From contig JAJOZX010009477.1 in assembly GCA_023014485.1 (NCBI GenBank), positions 90,186 to 154,185 of the forward strand: DNA of 64,000 nt, in the 5' to 3' direction. The notes beneath the pieces were generated by a model. That model did no database searches, had not been told where the DNA came from, and saw nothing but the letters and a program-made list of their open reading frames with translations. Of the stretch, positions 24,319 through 34,989 are shown piece by piece; positions within the stretch are counted from its first letter, which is position 1, and each line of letters starts with the position of its first letter. The stretch is from Bathynomus jamesi (lineage: Eukaryota > Arthropoda > Malacostraca > Isopoda > Cirolanidae). The position numbers were made by a program, and so were the translations under genes.

Positions 24319-25134
24319 TAATCATAACACGTGTCATTGACACGGAAGTGTGTGTGTAAAACAAAAATAACCATGTAAGAGACAAGCAATAAAAAAAAAA
24401 TAATGGAACAAAGTCTAAGTATTTTGAATAAAATTGAAAAAAACGAGATAAACAATGAAACAAATTTTTCATATAGTTACGAGATAACGTAGAACAAAAT
24501 GGGAAGACTGCATTTACTCCGGATGCAGCAATCGACAAGTAATTTTCGAATCTCCCAACGCTGAAGTCTCGTTGGCAAGGGTCGAAATTCGGTCAAAATC
24601 ACACTAGAAAAAAGGGTTACAGTATAATAACGATAACATAAATTTTCACTAAAATTACTGAAAAAGATTTAAATTGAAAAAAAATAAAAAAGGAACCTAA
24701 CCGGGTTCAACTAAATAAAAAGTAAGTTATGGGTATATATATCAGGATTATGACTGATCGCATTTATTTCCCACAACAAAATCTAAAATAATATATTTAA
24801 TATTCTTAATATACACAATGTGCAGATAATTTTATAAAAAGAATTTAAAAAATTCAGATTTATAATCTGTTGGAAAAATAAATACGTGAATACTGAATCA
24901 ATGACAACGTCTGATTAGTACTGTATTTCGTATTACTATCGAACAGTTAATTAAAATCAATTAATTAAAAAAATGATTAAGTGTTTATAAAGTCACTTCA
25001 CTGTTTCACACTAAAAAGGGAAAAATAAAAGTGAATTAAAATTACTAAAATTAAAGAAAATGATAACTAAGGAAATGATTTAAAAGTAGTAATTAATAAT
25101 TAAAACTCATCACATAAACGGAGAAAAACGTTTT

Positions 25135-25240
25135 GGTGAGGTGACTGAGGAGAGTCAGCTGATGCCTCCTCGTTTGGTGAGGTGACGGAGGAAAGTCAGC
25201 TGATGCCTCCAATCGTTTGGTGAGGCGACTGATTGCCACG
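25135..25240. repeat. short tandem repeat in the retroelement leader
   Basis: Two and a half copies of a unit of about 47 bp containing tttggtgaggtgac and gtcagctgatgcctcc, between the gag start and the primer-binding site. Confidence 0.7.
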
Positions 25241-25645
25241 ACGGAGCACATAAACGTTGAAGGAAGATTGTAGATGGGAAGACGGTCGCACGGTTGATTG
25301 GTGAAAAATACGAACAATAATTCAAAAGTTGATTGAAGATTACAAATCGAAGAAAAGTTCTTCGAAGGAAATTTTTGTAGTAAATATTTGGGGTTGATTG
25401 GAGAGAGAATTTCAAGTAAGGAATTTCCAAGTAACGAAAGTTGATTGAAGGTCAACGATGAGTTGAATTAAATTGAGGTTGCAGATGGTGGGGTTGGAGT
25501 CCAAGTTGAAGAGGTTGCGGTCGACGTCGAACGAGTGAATCCATGAAGTGTTTCAAAAATTGTTCAAAGTAGGGACATCCATTGATGGACGACGGTTTTT
25601 TCGGTGGGGGACTGAAACAGTCTCGGAGTTGGGGAACTAAAACAG

Positions 25646-25662
25646 TCTCGGTGGGACCTCCA
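25646..25662 (-). promoter_or_regulatory. tRNA primer-binding site
   Basis: Minus strand TGGAGGTCCCACCGAGA, one base after the 5' LTR end (GTGACA). The leading TGG pairs with a tRNA CCA end. The tRNA species was not identified. Confidence 0.6.
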
Positions 25663-25908
25663 GTGTCACGCATAGGTTGTGCGAGCCTCTGCCCGCTTGC
25701 GACTTTTTAGGGTTAATGCACTTTCGACTCCAACGAAGGTGGTCCTTGTTGGGTAAGCTCGGCCTTAGCCGAGAGCATCCGAGTACCAATGAACAGTTTC
25801 TACCAGGTTTTTTCCCGAAGGGGAATGGAAACACTTCACTTCAAAAATTGGAGTTTTAGTTCACTCATAAATTTTTATTCACAAAGTATATACAGAACGA
25901 GGCACTGA

Positions 25909-28474
25909 TAACACTAGGCAACAAAGATTTTGTTACAGAAGACCAAATAGGTGCTCCTAGCTAATTTCGGTATGCTGATTTCAAATCTATAATTAGATTT
26001 TTTCTATCACGTCTAGATTTTGTGTAAAATGCAAATCACTTTTAGTAAATTTTTACCACGTCCAGATTTTGGTTTTAATCGGCTTAATGCCAGTAATATG
26101 AAACTTGCTTTTCAAGGTTAAAGCAATTTTTTTTGCCAACTATATACAAATTCGAACAATTTTGATAAATAAAATTTATCCCGAGTTGGCAACACTGAGT
26201 CAAGAGCATAGTAACGGGCAACGGCCCAACGGTCAGTCGCTACGTGACAGTCAAGCAGAACGGTTGTTGAAGCTCTCTGCTGATGAGCAAGTGACAGGTT
26301 GTGGTGACTTGTGTTTTTATAGCATTTGTTTTGTACTACGGTGTGTATTTCTTTTTATTTTGCACATCGTAATAATTACTTTCTACGTTTTTTCAGATAT
26401 TGTATGGTAATTCAAAATGGCATCAAATAGACGTGCTTGTGTAAATCACCCAGACAACTTCTGCTTTGTCTGTGGACAATATACACCTAAGCCACAACGT
26501 AGAAACATAACAACAAAGATTAAACTTGCCTACAAGTGTTATTTTGACTGTAAGTTAGGAGACCAACAGAGGGACTGGGCACCACATATTTGCTGTGCAC
26601 AGTGCAATGCAATGTTAATAGCTTGGATGAATGGTAAAAGAAAAGCTATGCCGTTCTCAGTCCCCATGGTTTGGCGTGAGCCGAAAAATCACTTCAATGA
26701 TTGTTATTTTTGTTTGACAAAGATTGCTGGTTTCACAAAGAAAAACAAATCAAAGATCACGTACCCAAACTGCGAATCAGCAATGAAACCAGTACCACAT
26801 GATGAAACAAATCCACCACCAGTTCCACCAGCAACGATAACAGACAGCAGTTCATCTGAAGATTCTGCTAGTGATATAGAAACAGGGAAAGATGGCATAT
26901 ATGTTCCAGATGCAAATATTTCCCCACATTTGTTAAGTCAAGCGGAGTTAAATGACTTAGTGCGCGATTTGGAATTACCAAAAGAAAAGGCAGAGTTGCT
27001 TGGTTCAAGACTTCAAGAATTTAATCTTCTCCAACCAAACACCAAAGTTTCCCATTTCCGCCATCGCCATTTGCAGTTTTCATCATTTTACTTACAGGAA
27101 GAAAACGTTTGTTTCTGCCACGATATCAGTGGTCTGATGCAAGGGATTGGCTGTCGCTATGATCCAAAAGAATGGAGACTGTTCATTGACTCTAGTAAAG
27201 CTAGCCTTAAAGCTGTATTACTGCACAACGGCAATGAAAAACCTTCAATACCTGTAGCACATGCCACTGGCCTTAATGAGACTTATGAATCGATGAAACT
27301 GCTGCTAAGACTCATCAAATATAAGGACCACACATGGAATATTTGTGCGACCTTAAAGTTGTATCATTACTTCTTGGGTTACAGTTGGGCTACACAAAGC
27401 ATATGTGCTTTTTGTGTCTATGGAACAGCAGAGATGACAAGAACCACTACAAAAAACATGATTGGCCATCTAGAACTGAACATGTTGTTGGTAAATACAA
27501 TGTGAAACACCCAGCACTTATTGACCCTCAGAAAGTACATCTTCCACCACTTCACATTAAACTTGGCCTTATGAAAAATTTCGTGAAGGGTATGGATCAT
27601 CAAGGTAGTGGTTTCCAATATTTAAAGGATAAATTCAAAGGAATATTGACAGATGCTAAGCTAGAAGCTGGAGTTTTCACTGGACCACAGATCCGCTGTG
27701 TCATCCACGACTCATCGTTTCCATCTAACCTAAATGAGAATGAACTAGGAGCATGGACATCTTTCGTTGAAGTTGTCAAAAATTTTCTTGGAAACCACAA
27801 AGCTGAAAACCACCGTAAACTCGTAGAAAACATGCTTAAATCTTATGAAATAATGGGATGCAGAATGTCTTTGAAAATTCATTTTTTACATTCTCATCTT
27901 GACTTCTTCCCGGCCAACCTTGGGCTGTAAGTGACGAGCATGGTGAGCGCTTCCACCAACAGATCTCAGTTATGGAAAACAGATACCAAGGTAATTTCAA
28001 CCAAATATGATGGGAGATTATTGTTGGTTCCTGCAGAAGGAGAGCTCGTCATCCTACAAGCGACAAAGGAAGAGGACACACCAAAGTTTCGCTTAGAACA
28101 GGAATTTGCCTTTCAGTAGTAACAACAAAATACTAACGCGCTTTGGGTGGATGGTTGGGCGCAGGGGTGGTAACTCCGCCAGCGGAATTCCGCTGTCTGT
28201 CTTAAGCCAGAATAAAGGAGGAAAGACATCCCTGTTCACTAATTATTTAAGTATGCTTAACATAAAACGTGGCACGGAAAAGTAGCTTAGACGGCTTTCG
28301 TAATAGAAGCGGGTGAGAAAAAAAATGAAAAATAGGGGTTTTCGGTTACACAAAATCTGGACGTGATAGAGAAATTTTGATATCAGATCTGAAATCAGCA
28401 TCACCGCTTTAGTAGGAATCAGTAGTTCACGTGTCTGTAACAAAAAAAAAGTTGAAATTTGTTGCCTAGTGTAA
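25909..28474 (+). mobile_element. CACTA-ended DNA transposon carrying orphan protein copy C
   Basis: The element (25912-28471, 2560 bp) has perfect 14-bp ends CACTAGGCAACAAA / TTTGTTGCCTAGTG and a 3-bp TAA duplication (25909-25911, 28472-28474). Inside the ends are longer imperfect inverted repeats: tgctgatttca, and a subterminal motif (tatcacgtctagattttgtg on the left, repeated as accacgtccagattttgg, and inverted near 28350). CACTA termini, a 3-bp duplication and subterminal repeats are the features of the EnSpm/CACTA group. The other LTR gives the unoccupied site. Confidence 0.85.
26417..28096 (+). pseudogene. orphan zinc-finger/DDE-like protein, copy C; candidate CACTA-type transposase
   Basis: The ATG at 26417 follows a splice-acceptor-like ttttttcag at 26397, suggesting a 5'-UTR intron. 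Residues 1-110 hold Cys/His pairs (NFCFVCGQ, APHICCAQC, DCYFCL) in a ZAD-like spacing. An acidic linker follows (about 140-165), then LVRDLELPKEKAELLGSRLQ, EWRLFIDSSKASLKAVLL, CDLKVVSLLLGLQLGYTKH, CFLCLWNSR, PPLHIKLGLMKNF, MSLKIHFLHSHLDFFP and GERFHQ. The D, D, CxxC, H, E series resembles the CACTA/Mirage/Chapaev catalytic layout; this is my inference. One-base losses or shifts near 27338, 27927 and 28005 break it into frames. Unlike copy A there are no introns in the coding region. Confidence 0.8.
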
Positions 28475-30221
28475 TCAGAAGTTTACAGGGGGAGGTTTTA
28501 CCTCTTACAACAACAGCTCAAGCAGGAATTTACAGGGGTAGAGGTTCGACCCCGTTTGACAATAGTTAAGGTAGGAATTGAAAGCGAGGAGGCTTGTCCT
28601 CCTCGAGTAAGAGTTACGGCAGGAATTTAAAATGAGGAGGCTTGGCCTCCTTGGTCTAAGCCTCAGGCAGAAATTTAAAGGGGGCGAGGTGCAACCTCTT
28701 GTAACAATGACCCCGGCAGGAATCTAAAATGAGGGAGGTGCAACCTCTGGTAACAAGGGGCCAGGCAGGAATTTAAGGCGAGGGGGGGTTCGGCCTCCTC
28801 AGGTAAAGGCTCAGGCAGGAAATCTAAGGCGGGGGGGGTGGCTCGGCCTCCTCGGGTAAAGGCTCAGGCAGGAATGAATTAATTTACAATACAAGAAATA
28901 AATAAGCCTCAATTTTGGGGGAATGCAGTTAAAGGTTAAGCTCCCACTTTAGCTGGAGAGCTGAAGAATTCTGACGTCAAGCATAATTTAAGCAAAAAGT
29001 TAACAAAAAAAATACAAATTTTTGTAAGATATACACTTTTTTGGATGGCGACATAATGTCGGGGGCCGACATGTACTGAGTACATTAAGTACATAAATTA
29101 CATTATATTAAGTACATTAATTACCGTTAATTACAATTTTAGCAATTTGTTAATTGACATATCTAATACTGAAGTAATCTAAATAGGTAATACAATTTAT
29201 ATAATGAAGAAGAGTTCTCCGTTGTTCTATAATTTACAGGGGATTAACAATAATGTTATACTATATTTATAGTTAACAATAATTGCGCCAAATTATGTCT
29301 AATATTATTAGAGGAATGGTTGGTTATCATGATTTGAAAGCCTAAAAGCTAGCGATGATGAAAACGGAGAAAAATACGGTGTACTTTTCATTTGGAAGTA
29401 CACGGACATTAATGATAACATAATACAGACAATATAGTATAATATAATAATATACATAACATCTTAATGTTATAAATTTGTAGCAGAAGCAAGAGAGGAG
29501 ATTTTCGAATTCAGATGCTTGGTTTTGGCGACGACATCGGAATTCGAACACTCAGTCAGCATTAACGAGTACCTTGCGAGAGGTGAAATAATTAAAAGAA
29601 AAAGTATAAAGAATACACGTGGACGTGTTTGCATGTACGTAATCATGATCGTCAAGGGACATGTACGACTGCACAAAGTAGTGTACACAGTCGTCACACA
29701 ATAATTTGTGTGCGTAATCTAGACACGAGCAAACATAGACTGATAAGTTGATAGGGCATAAGTAGACAATACGTAGATGAATGAATAAGTAATGAAATTA
29801 ATAAAGGATAGCGGTCAAGAAAGAACATGGATGTATGAATGAGTATGGTTGAATAATGAGTATAGTTGAATAATATTTATATTGCATAACACCAGACAGG
29901 ACACAACATATAAATAATGACTTATAGAGAGTGAAGTTTTTATTATTATTAAAGAATTTACCATATATTGAATACAAAAGATATCCACATACTAAACACG
30001 TGATTCAGTATTCAAGGTATGGAAGGAAATTAAGTTACTTTATGACGTCAGAGTGATTTACTCTGTACGTACAATATAAGTCATTATTTGGGAGAAATCA
30101 AAGGAGACGAATTAGAGAGGCACAGCTAAGGGAGGGACATTCGCTGTTTATAGCGAACTTCTAATGGCACAAACATGGATACTGTTCAACCATAGAAATG
30201 GTAAATCGCATGGTTGAGACC

Positions 30222-31170
30222 TGGCCTCCCTCTAAACGATGTTTGTACAAGTCCGAGTTATCATCTGCCATGTTCAGACTGTTTTTATTGGTAGAGCAGT
30301 CTTTTAAAATCAATAGTTTCACCTAAGTAGGATGGCTGCAAACAAGACGAGTGCAGCACAATTGCAATGTTGATCAAATGAGTGCCAGTGCCACCCACCC
30401 CACCCCCCTTGTTACTAGGTGCTAAACCCAGGGTGACATAAAAAGGGGGGAATCCCCCAGCTTGGTGTCCACCTAACCTCTTTGGGGGAGAAGTTCGGAC
30501 GGCCTCACCCCCTAAAGGGGTATACCTAACCTAAGAGAGAGAGAAAGAGAGAGAGAGAGGAGGAGGAGAGAGAGGAAGAGACCATCCAGGTCTGCGAGAT
30601 GCAGAAGCTTAATGACCGCTCAGTTAGCATCACTTGGCTTAGAACTCGAAATCCGCCACTTGGCTTAAGCAGCCAGTGCCTCCAGGGTTTATTAGCCAGT
30701 TGGGACAGTGTATATATCGTTTGAACAACCAAAAAGCCCACACACACGCACATAGATCTCCTAATATTACACACACACACACAACGTATATAAACAGATG
30801 CATGTAGAACCGCAATAACAAAATATATGCGAGCATAACCACCACACAACAAAACCACATCACCACAACCAGCACCACAACCACCATCGTCTAATTATGG
30901 CTTACCATTACCTAACAAACCCACCTTACCCACGGCTTTTACTTACCAGCTCCTGGTAGACAGACAAGGTCTCTAAATACGACCTAATAGACAGAGCTAT
31001 TAAATATAAACAAATACGTTTATGGCGCCAGGGGGTAGACCGACAAGGTCTCCAAAAAAATGCGACGCTAATAGTTTTTCTATTAAGCTTCTCATGGTGG
31101 AACACTACAAGGCCAATTTGACATTTGGTGGGCGATCTTTTAAACAAAAATCGAATAAGATAAACTAAGT
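30222..31170. other. non-coding; purine repeats, nothing recognised
   Basis: Contains GA-rich and CA-rich low-complexity runs (30536-30580, 30742-30785) and two copies of a short segment near 30950-31060 (gtagacagacaaggtct, then gtagaccgacaaggtct). No gene seen. Confidence 0.5.
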
Positions 31171-31173
31171 TTA

Positions 31174-31670
31174 ATACAAAAACAAATTTTCATCATATAC
31201 AATATTTTCCTTAAACTATTACATAAAAAGCATTAACATGATTTTTAAAACAAAATGGAAATTAAATTAGGGGTAACTATTTCATTTTTCCTCTTTCACC
31301 TATTTATTGTGTTTCAATACAAATTTGTCTTTAATATACATCTTTATCCTTAAACTATAACATAAAAAGCATTAGTATAACTTTATATTAAAAATAGATT
31401 CTATTTCGGGGTAACTATTTCATTTTTTCTCTATTGGCCAGTTATTTTGTTTCAATACAAATTTATTTTTAATATACATTTTTATCCTTAAACTATAACA
31501 TAAAAAATATTAATATGACTTTTTATTAAAAATAGATTATATTTCGGGATAACTTATTAATTTTTCCTCTTTTATCCAATTATTTTGTTTCAATATAAAT
31601 TTATCTTTGAGAGACAGTTTTATCCTTAAACTATAACATAAAAACGTTAATATAATTTTTAAAACAAAAT
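31174..31670. repeat. tandem array of about 137-bp units at the left edge of the Polinton
   Basis: Four imperfect units, each with aatacaaattt, then tttatccttaaactataac, then ggggtaactatttc. Polintons commonly carry repeats in their terminal regions, so this could be the remains of the left terminal repeat. No inverted partner is found on the right. Confidence 0.7.
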
Positions 31671-31784
31671 AACCTATGGAATGAATAAGTTATATCCCAA
31701 TGGGCGGGGCATGAGAACGAATCCAGGATCTCTGGTTGGTGGAAAGTCTCGCTCTCACACAGGAAACTCGCGAATCGAATATTG

Positions 31785-31880
31785 GGGGTGGGGCCAATCG
31801 GGGTCACGTATATAAGAGGGAACATTTTCAGCTGGATCCACAACAGTGATTTGTCAACGAACAAATACACATTCTCTCAT
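31785..31880 (+). promoter_or_regulatory. CCAAT/TATA promoter
   Basis: gggccaatcgg (about 31790) followed by a strong TATA box tatataag at 31809-31816. The ATG of the next gene is about 65 bp further on. Upstream is G+C-rich (gggcggggcatg), unlike the neighbourhood. Confidence 0.6.
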
Positions 31881-31881
31881 C

Positions 31882-32886
31882 ATGGACACTTCGAGTCAGA
31901 CACATCAGCTTTACTGCTCCCCGCAATTGTTTGAAGACGGGAACCTCTTTGCAGTAACTACGCTCCATCTTTTCGCAGCGGCCGACAGGAACGCCCTACT
32001 TTCAACTCAATCCATTGCAGAAATTTGTGACGGCGAGAAAGAACCAGCGGATGAAGAGGCCATTGAAATGTGAGTAATTACGTAATAATTTAGTTTGTGA
32101 TTCGTTCTCGGGGTATATACAGTACATCGTATCATTTAGTGCTTTTCCCTTGCAAGTGTTAGTTAATTTATAAAAAGCCATAATAAACGAAGTTGAAAGG
32201 ATATCTGCCCAGGGGTTCGAGACTCTGCGACGGTGCATAGTAGCCCCGCTAATATTCCTTCATGAGAATGTCATTTAGACAGTGAATTTTATTATGTGAT
32301 GAAGGTATCCTTTGAAAGTGAAATTTTATTACGCGCTTGTTTCCCTGTACGTGTTAACTTAAAAATTTATAGTAAGTTCTACAGGTTGGTTTTAAGATTT
32401 GCTAAAATTTTAAAGGTAGGGAATTGTTGTGGTCCCGGGTTCGTGACCCGGTGCTGGCAGATGATGCGTAGCACATCCAGCTAATCTTCCCTTTGAGCCC
32501 AGTTAAGCTAGTTGCATTGTGTTTATTATCTGATCCGGTATTCTATTAAGTATTTAGAGAGTGAATTTTGTTTATCAAATAATTACGTGTTAACATTTAT
32601 TTAAAATTAGTTTGTGAAATGTTTCATTAAAATAGCATGTATCCTCAATTTTATATATATATATATATATAATTTTGTCTACAACCGTATCCTTTTTCCT
32701 TATAGGTCCGATGCGGAACTCGATCGTGTTATAGCTACTTTTCATAACAGCTTTGAAGAAAAGCAAATAGTTGAGAGCGATTTGGAGGTTTTACAGCGCA
32801 GTCAACCCAGTAACCTGAATACGGAGGTCGAACTATTGGCTCACATCCGGTCAGACGATTTCCAGGTCGTAGGGGAAGTAATGTAA
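31882..32886 (+). CDS. two-exon gene of 122 residues, function unknown
   Basis: Exon 1 (31882-32069) begins MDTSSQTHQLYCSPQLFED and ends inside a Met codon at a GTGAGT donor. Exon 2 (32706-32886) follows a pyrimidine-rich ...ccttatag acceptor, keeps the frame, and ends EVM-TAA. The middle is acidic (EKEPADEEAIEM, ESDLEVL). Exon 2 also ends at a donor-like AAT/GTAAGC, so a third exon is possible. The protein has no motif I recognise. It sits just inside the repeat array at the Polinton's left edge and behind a clear promoter. It has no stop or frameshift, unlike the other genes of this element. It may be an accessory gene of the element or a host gene. Confidence 0.55.
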
Positions 32887-33078
32887 GCTTTTTTCTTTTG
32901 GTTAAGAACAAGACACTGTATTTTCATCAATTTATTAAGTGATAGAAATCATGTTTTATAAATTAGTACAATTCAGCTTAAACTAGTTACAGAATTAGCA
33001 TCCAATAAATAAGCTACAGAGCATAATAATAATATTATTGGGACATCTTATATTTTACACAATATAGTTACAATTATA

Positions 33079-33129
<51 letters not shown>

Positions 33130-33149
33130 GCGTAAAACTTTACGCAATA

Positions 33150-33632
33150 CATCAAGTGCTGCACAAATGGGAACCTTTTTTTTATCTGCACGCATAGCAA
33201 TTCATCATTCAGCTCACTTTCACACGAATCGTATAATTTTTTACAATTTATAAACCCCTTTCCACGTGACATGTAAATGAGAAATGAAAGATAATACATC
33301 CCGCAAGTATTACTAAAATATCCTTGTAATCAGTGGGGATTCCATTCAATTTCAGGGATATGCAACTGTTCGAGAAATTTTACAATAACAGGGTCACTCC
33401 AGGGATGACTCCCCAGTGAATTAAAATAATACATTCTTTCCCTATTTTTAAAGTATATTGCAAACCAATGAATCCCTTCGCCACCAACAACGTCTGTGTT
33501 GACAATAATTCCACCGCATTTTCTCGTAGTTGGTAATTTCAATGTTTCATTCTTCGCAAACACACCGATAAATTTGGAGCGTGTGATTCGGTCACGAAAC
33601 ATTACTCTCTGAAGTATTTCGCATCCATTTTA
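33150..33632 (-). pseudogene. Polinton adenain-like cysteine protease
   Basis: This protease family matures capsid proteins in Polintons and adenoviruses. The minus strand starts MDAKYFRE at 33632, shifts frame, and continues with MFRDRITRSKFIGVF, then EGIHWFAIYF with the catalytic His, YYFNSLGSHP (Asn where Asp is usual) and, after an in-frame TGA at about 33330, NTCGMYYLSFL with the catalytic Cys in its usual CGxY setting. The His, acidic-position and Cys order and spacing match the family. It directly follows the major capsid gene, the normal Polinton order. Two lesions make it a pseudogene. Confidence 0.8.
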
Positions 33633-33649
33633 AAAGTCAGTGACTACGT

Positions 33650-34930
33650 TCCTGAAGCGGTAGACCTCAATTAGGGCTTGTGACTCAAGATATATAGTAC
33701 ATAAAAAGAGCGTCTATCGGGTTGGCGAATTCCAATCTGACTGAGATGTTCCCACTTTGTTGTGAACTTAAGTGTGTATTTACACTAGCAGATAAGTCGG
33801 GCGTGATATCAAATGGGTAAAGGTTAAATTGATCGATGAGTTCATTCTGCGTTACCCAATCCCGAGCTCATCACAAGCACTTGCAATATGGGCCAGATTA
33901 CTATAAGCTCTCGCGCAAAGCGGGAACACAGCATTATGAGTAGTCCATATCCATAGACCAGCCCAACGCAACGCCATTGACGTATAGTTATATTTTTAAG
34001 GCCGAAATTCTCGAATTTAAAGGCGTTCTTTTATATTTTCCATTCGTCGAAGGATGATCCTGCATTCCAATTAATAACCTTTTAGGTAGAACTCCAGGGC
34101 CACGTTTTCTATCTGCTTCGAGGCCAACCCTGCGGGCACCGTTATAGTTTGATCTGTACTCTGTTAATTGGGTATTTTACTGTTGCGTGTATTAAATTTT
34201 TAAATTCTAATTGTTTAGCAGAGCTTAATTTCACTCGCTGTACGCGCAGATATGTTTCCATAATGTGAATCACACGGGTTTTGCGCCCTCTTCTTGATCA
34301 GGTCCCAGATTTATGCAGATCTCAGGATTCGTGCGGGTGAGCTTTAATTTCATATCCACCCCATTCTAAGCAGTTTCTCCTGGAATGTGAAGTCTATGCA
34401 GATGACCATGGCATTCATATATCTTCTTTTTAGAATTTTTAAATTTATCTTTATACTACTTCGTCTTTAGTCTGATAATAGCCCTCGGCAGTTAAAAAGG
34501 TATCTTCGCTTCTTTTGAAAAGTTGAGGACATTTTCCAGATAGGCTCGTAGGTGATAATAACCGTTCCTGCCGAGATGTTGACCTGGTTTAAATACACCT
34601 CACAGTGACTGAATATGGAGTGCAGAAAGTTGGTTTCAGGGTATGCAGAATAATTATCATCGCAGTCCGTTCCATCTGAATGGGCTATACGTAGTTTAGC
34701 GTACATGTGCATGCAGCTTGGATCAAAAAAGTATGGGCCTGAGCTGGGTATCAGAATTCTATAGGGGCAGTGGGGAACTAATTGTGTTTAATGGGTTAAT
34801 TGTAATAAAGTCATTGCTCAATAGAAACTTGTGTTGGGCATATCAAAGAGGGACAGCTCCGATTTACAACATTGTGAGCTACACGGATGGATGAAGCGTG
34901 CATACGAGTCAGAAATAGTGCCACCTCTCT
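33650..34930 (-). pseudogene. Polinton major capsid protein (double jelly roll)
   Basis: Minus-strand pieces match the hexon-like capsid protein of Polintons. Near the N-terminus are CKSELSLFDMP and IPSSGPYFFDPSCMHMYAKL, then NFLHSIFSHCEVYLNQVNIS, then YRAYLE-like sequence after a frameshift (HLRAYLENVLNFSKEA). Near the C-terminus are ELIDQFNLYPFDI and VRLEFANPIDALFMYYI. About 430 codons of space remain, against roughly 600 expected, and stops occur throughout, so the middle is deleted or decayed. Confidence 0.7.
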
Positions 34931-34989
34931 CGACAAGTAGTAATCAGCCTATGATTCGTGAGAGCAATGTCCTCAGTCTATATTAATTA

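Larger units (their letters stand above)
17164..30221 (-). mobile_element. LTR retrotransposon, gag-pro only, with nested CACTA element
   Basis: Two long direct repeats, 17164-19145 and 25664-30221 (the latter interrupted), begin TGTCAC and, in the first copy, end GTGACA. Gag-like and protease frames between them read on the minus strand. A primer-binding-like TGGAGGTCCCACCGAGA lies one base inside the 5' LTR and a purine-rich tract lies next to the 3' LTR, both on the minus strand, fixing orientation. No reverse transcriptase, RNase H or integrase motif was found in the 6.5-kb interior, so mobility would depend on another element. The outer flanks do not show a matching target duplication, and the outermost bases of the right copy have changed (agacc for tgaca). 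Confidence 0.8.
25664..30221 (-). repeat. 5' LTR, interrupted by the CACTA element
   Basis: Matches 17164-19145 in two blocks, 25664-25911 and 28475-30221. The break falls at the TAA of ctgataatcag. Small ORFs that occur in both LTRs (for example at 18266-18475 and 29342-29551) are repeats of one another, not genes. Confidence 0.85.

Noticed and set aside
18266..29704. Matching small ORF sets at 18.3-18.6 kb and 29.3-29.7 kb
   Set aside because: They lie in the two LTRs and are identical because the LTRs are. No promoter or family match.
17150..30235. Target-site duplication around the LTR element
   Set aside because: The sequence left of 17164 (tgtcta) and right of 30221 (tggcct) do not match, so no duplication is claimed.
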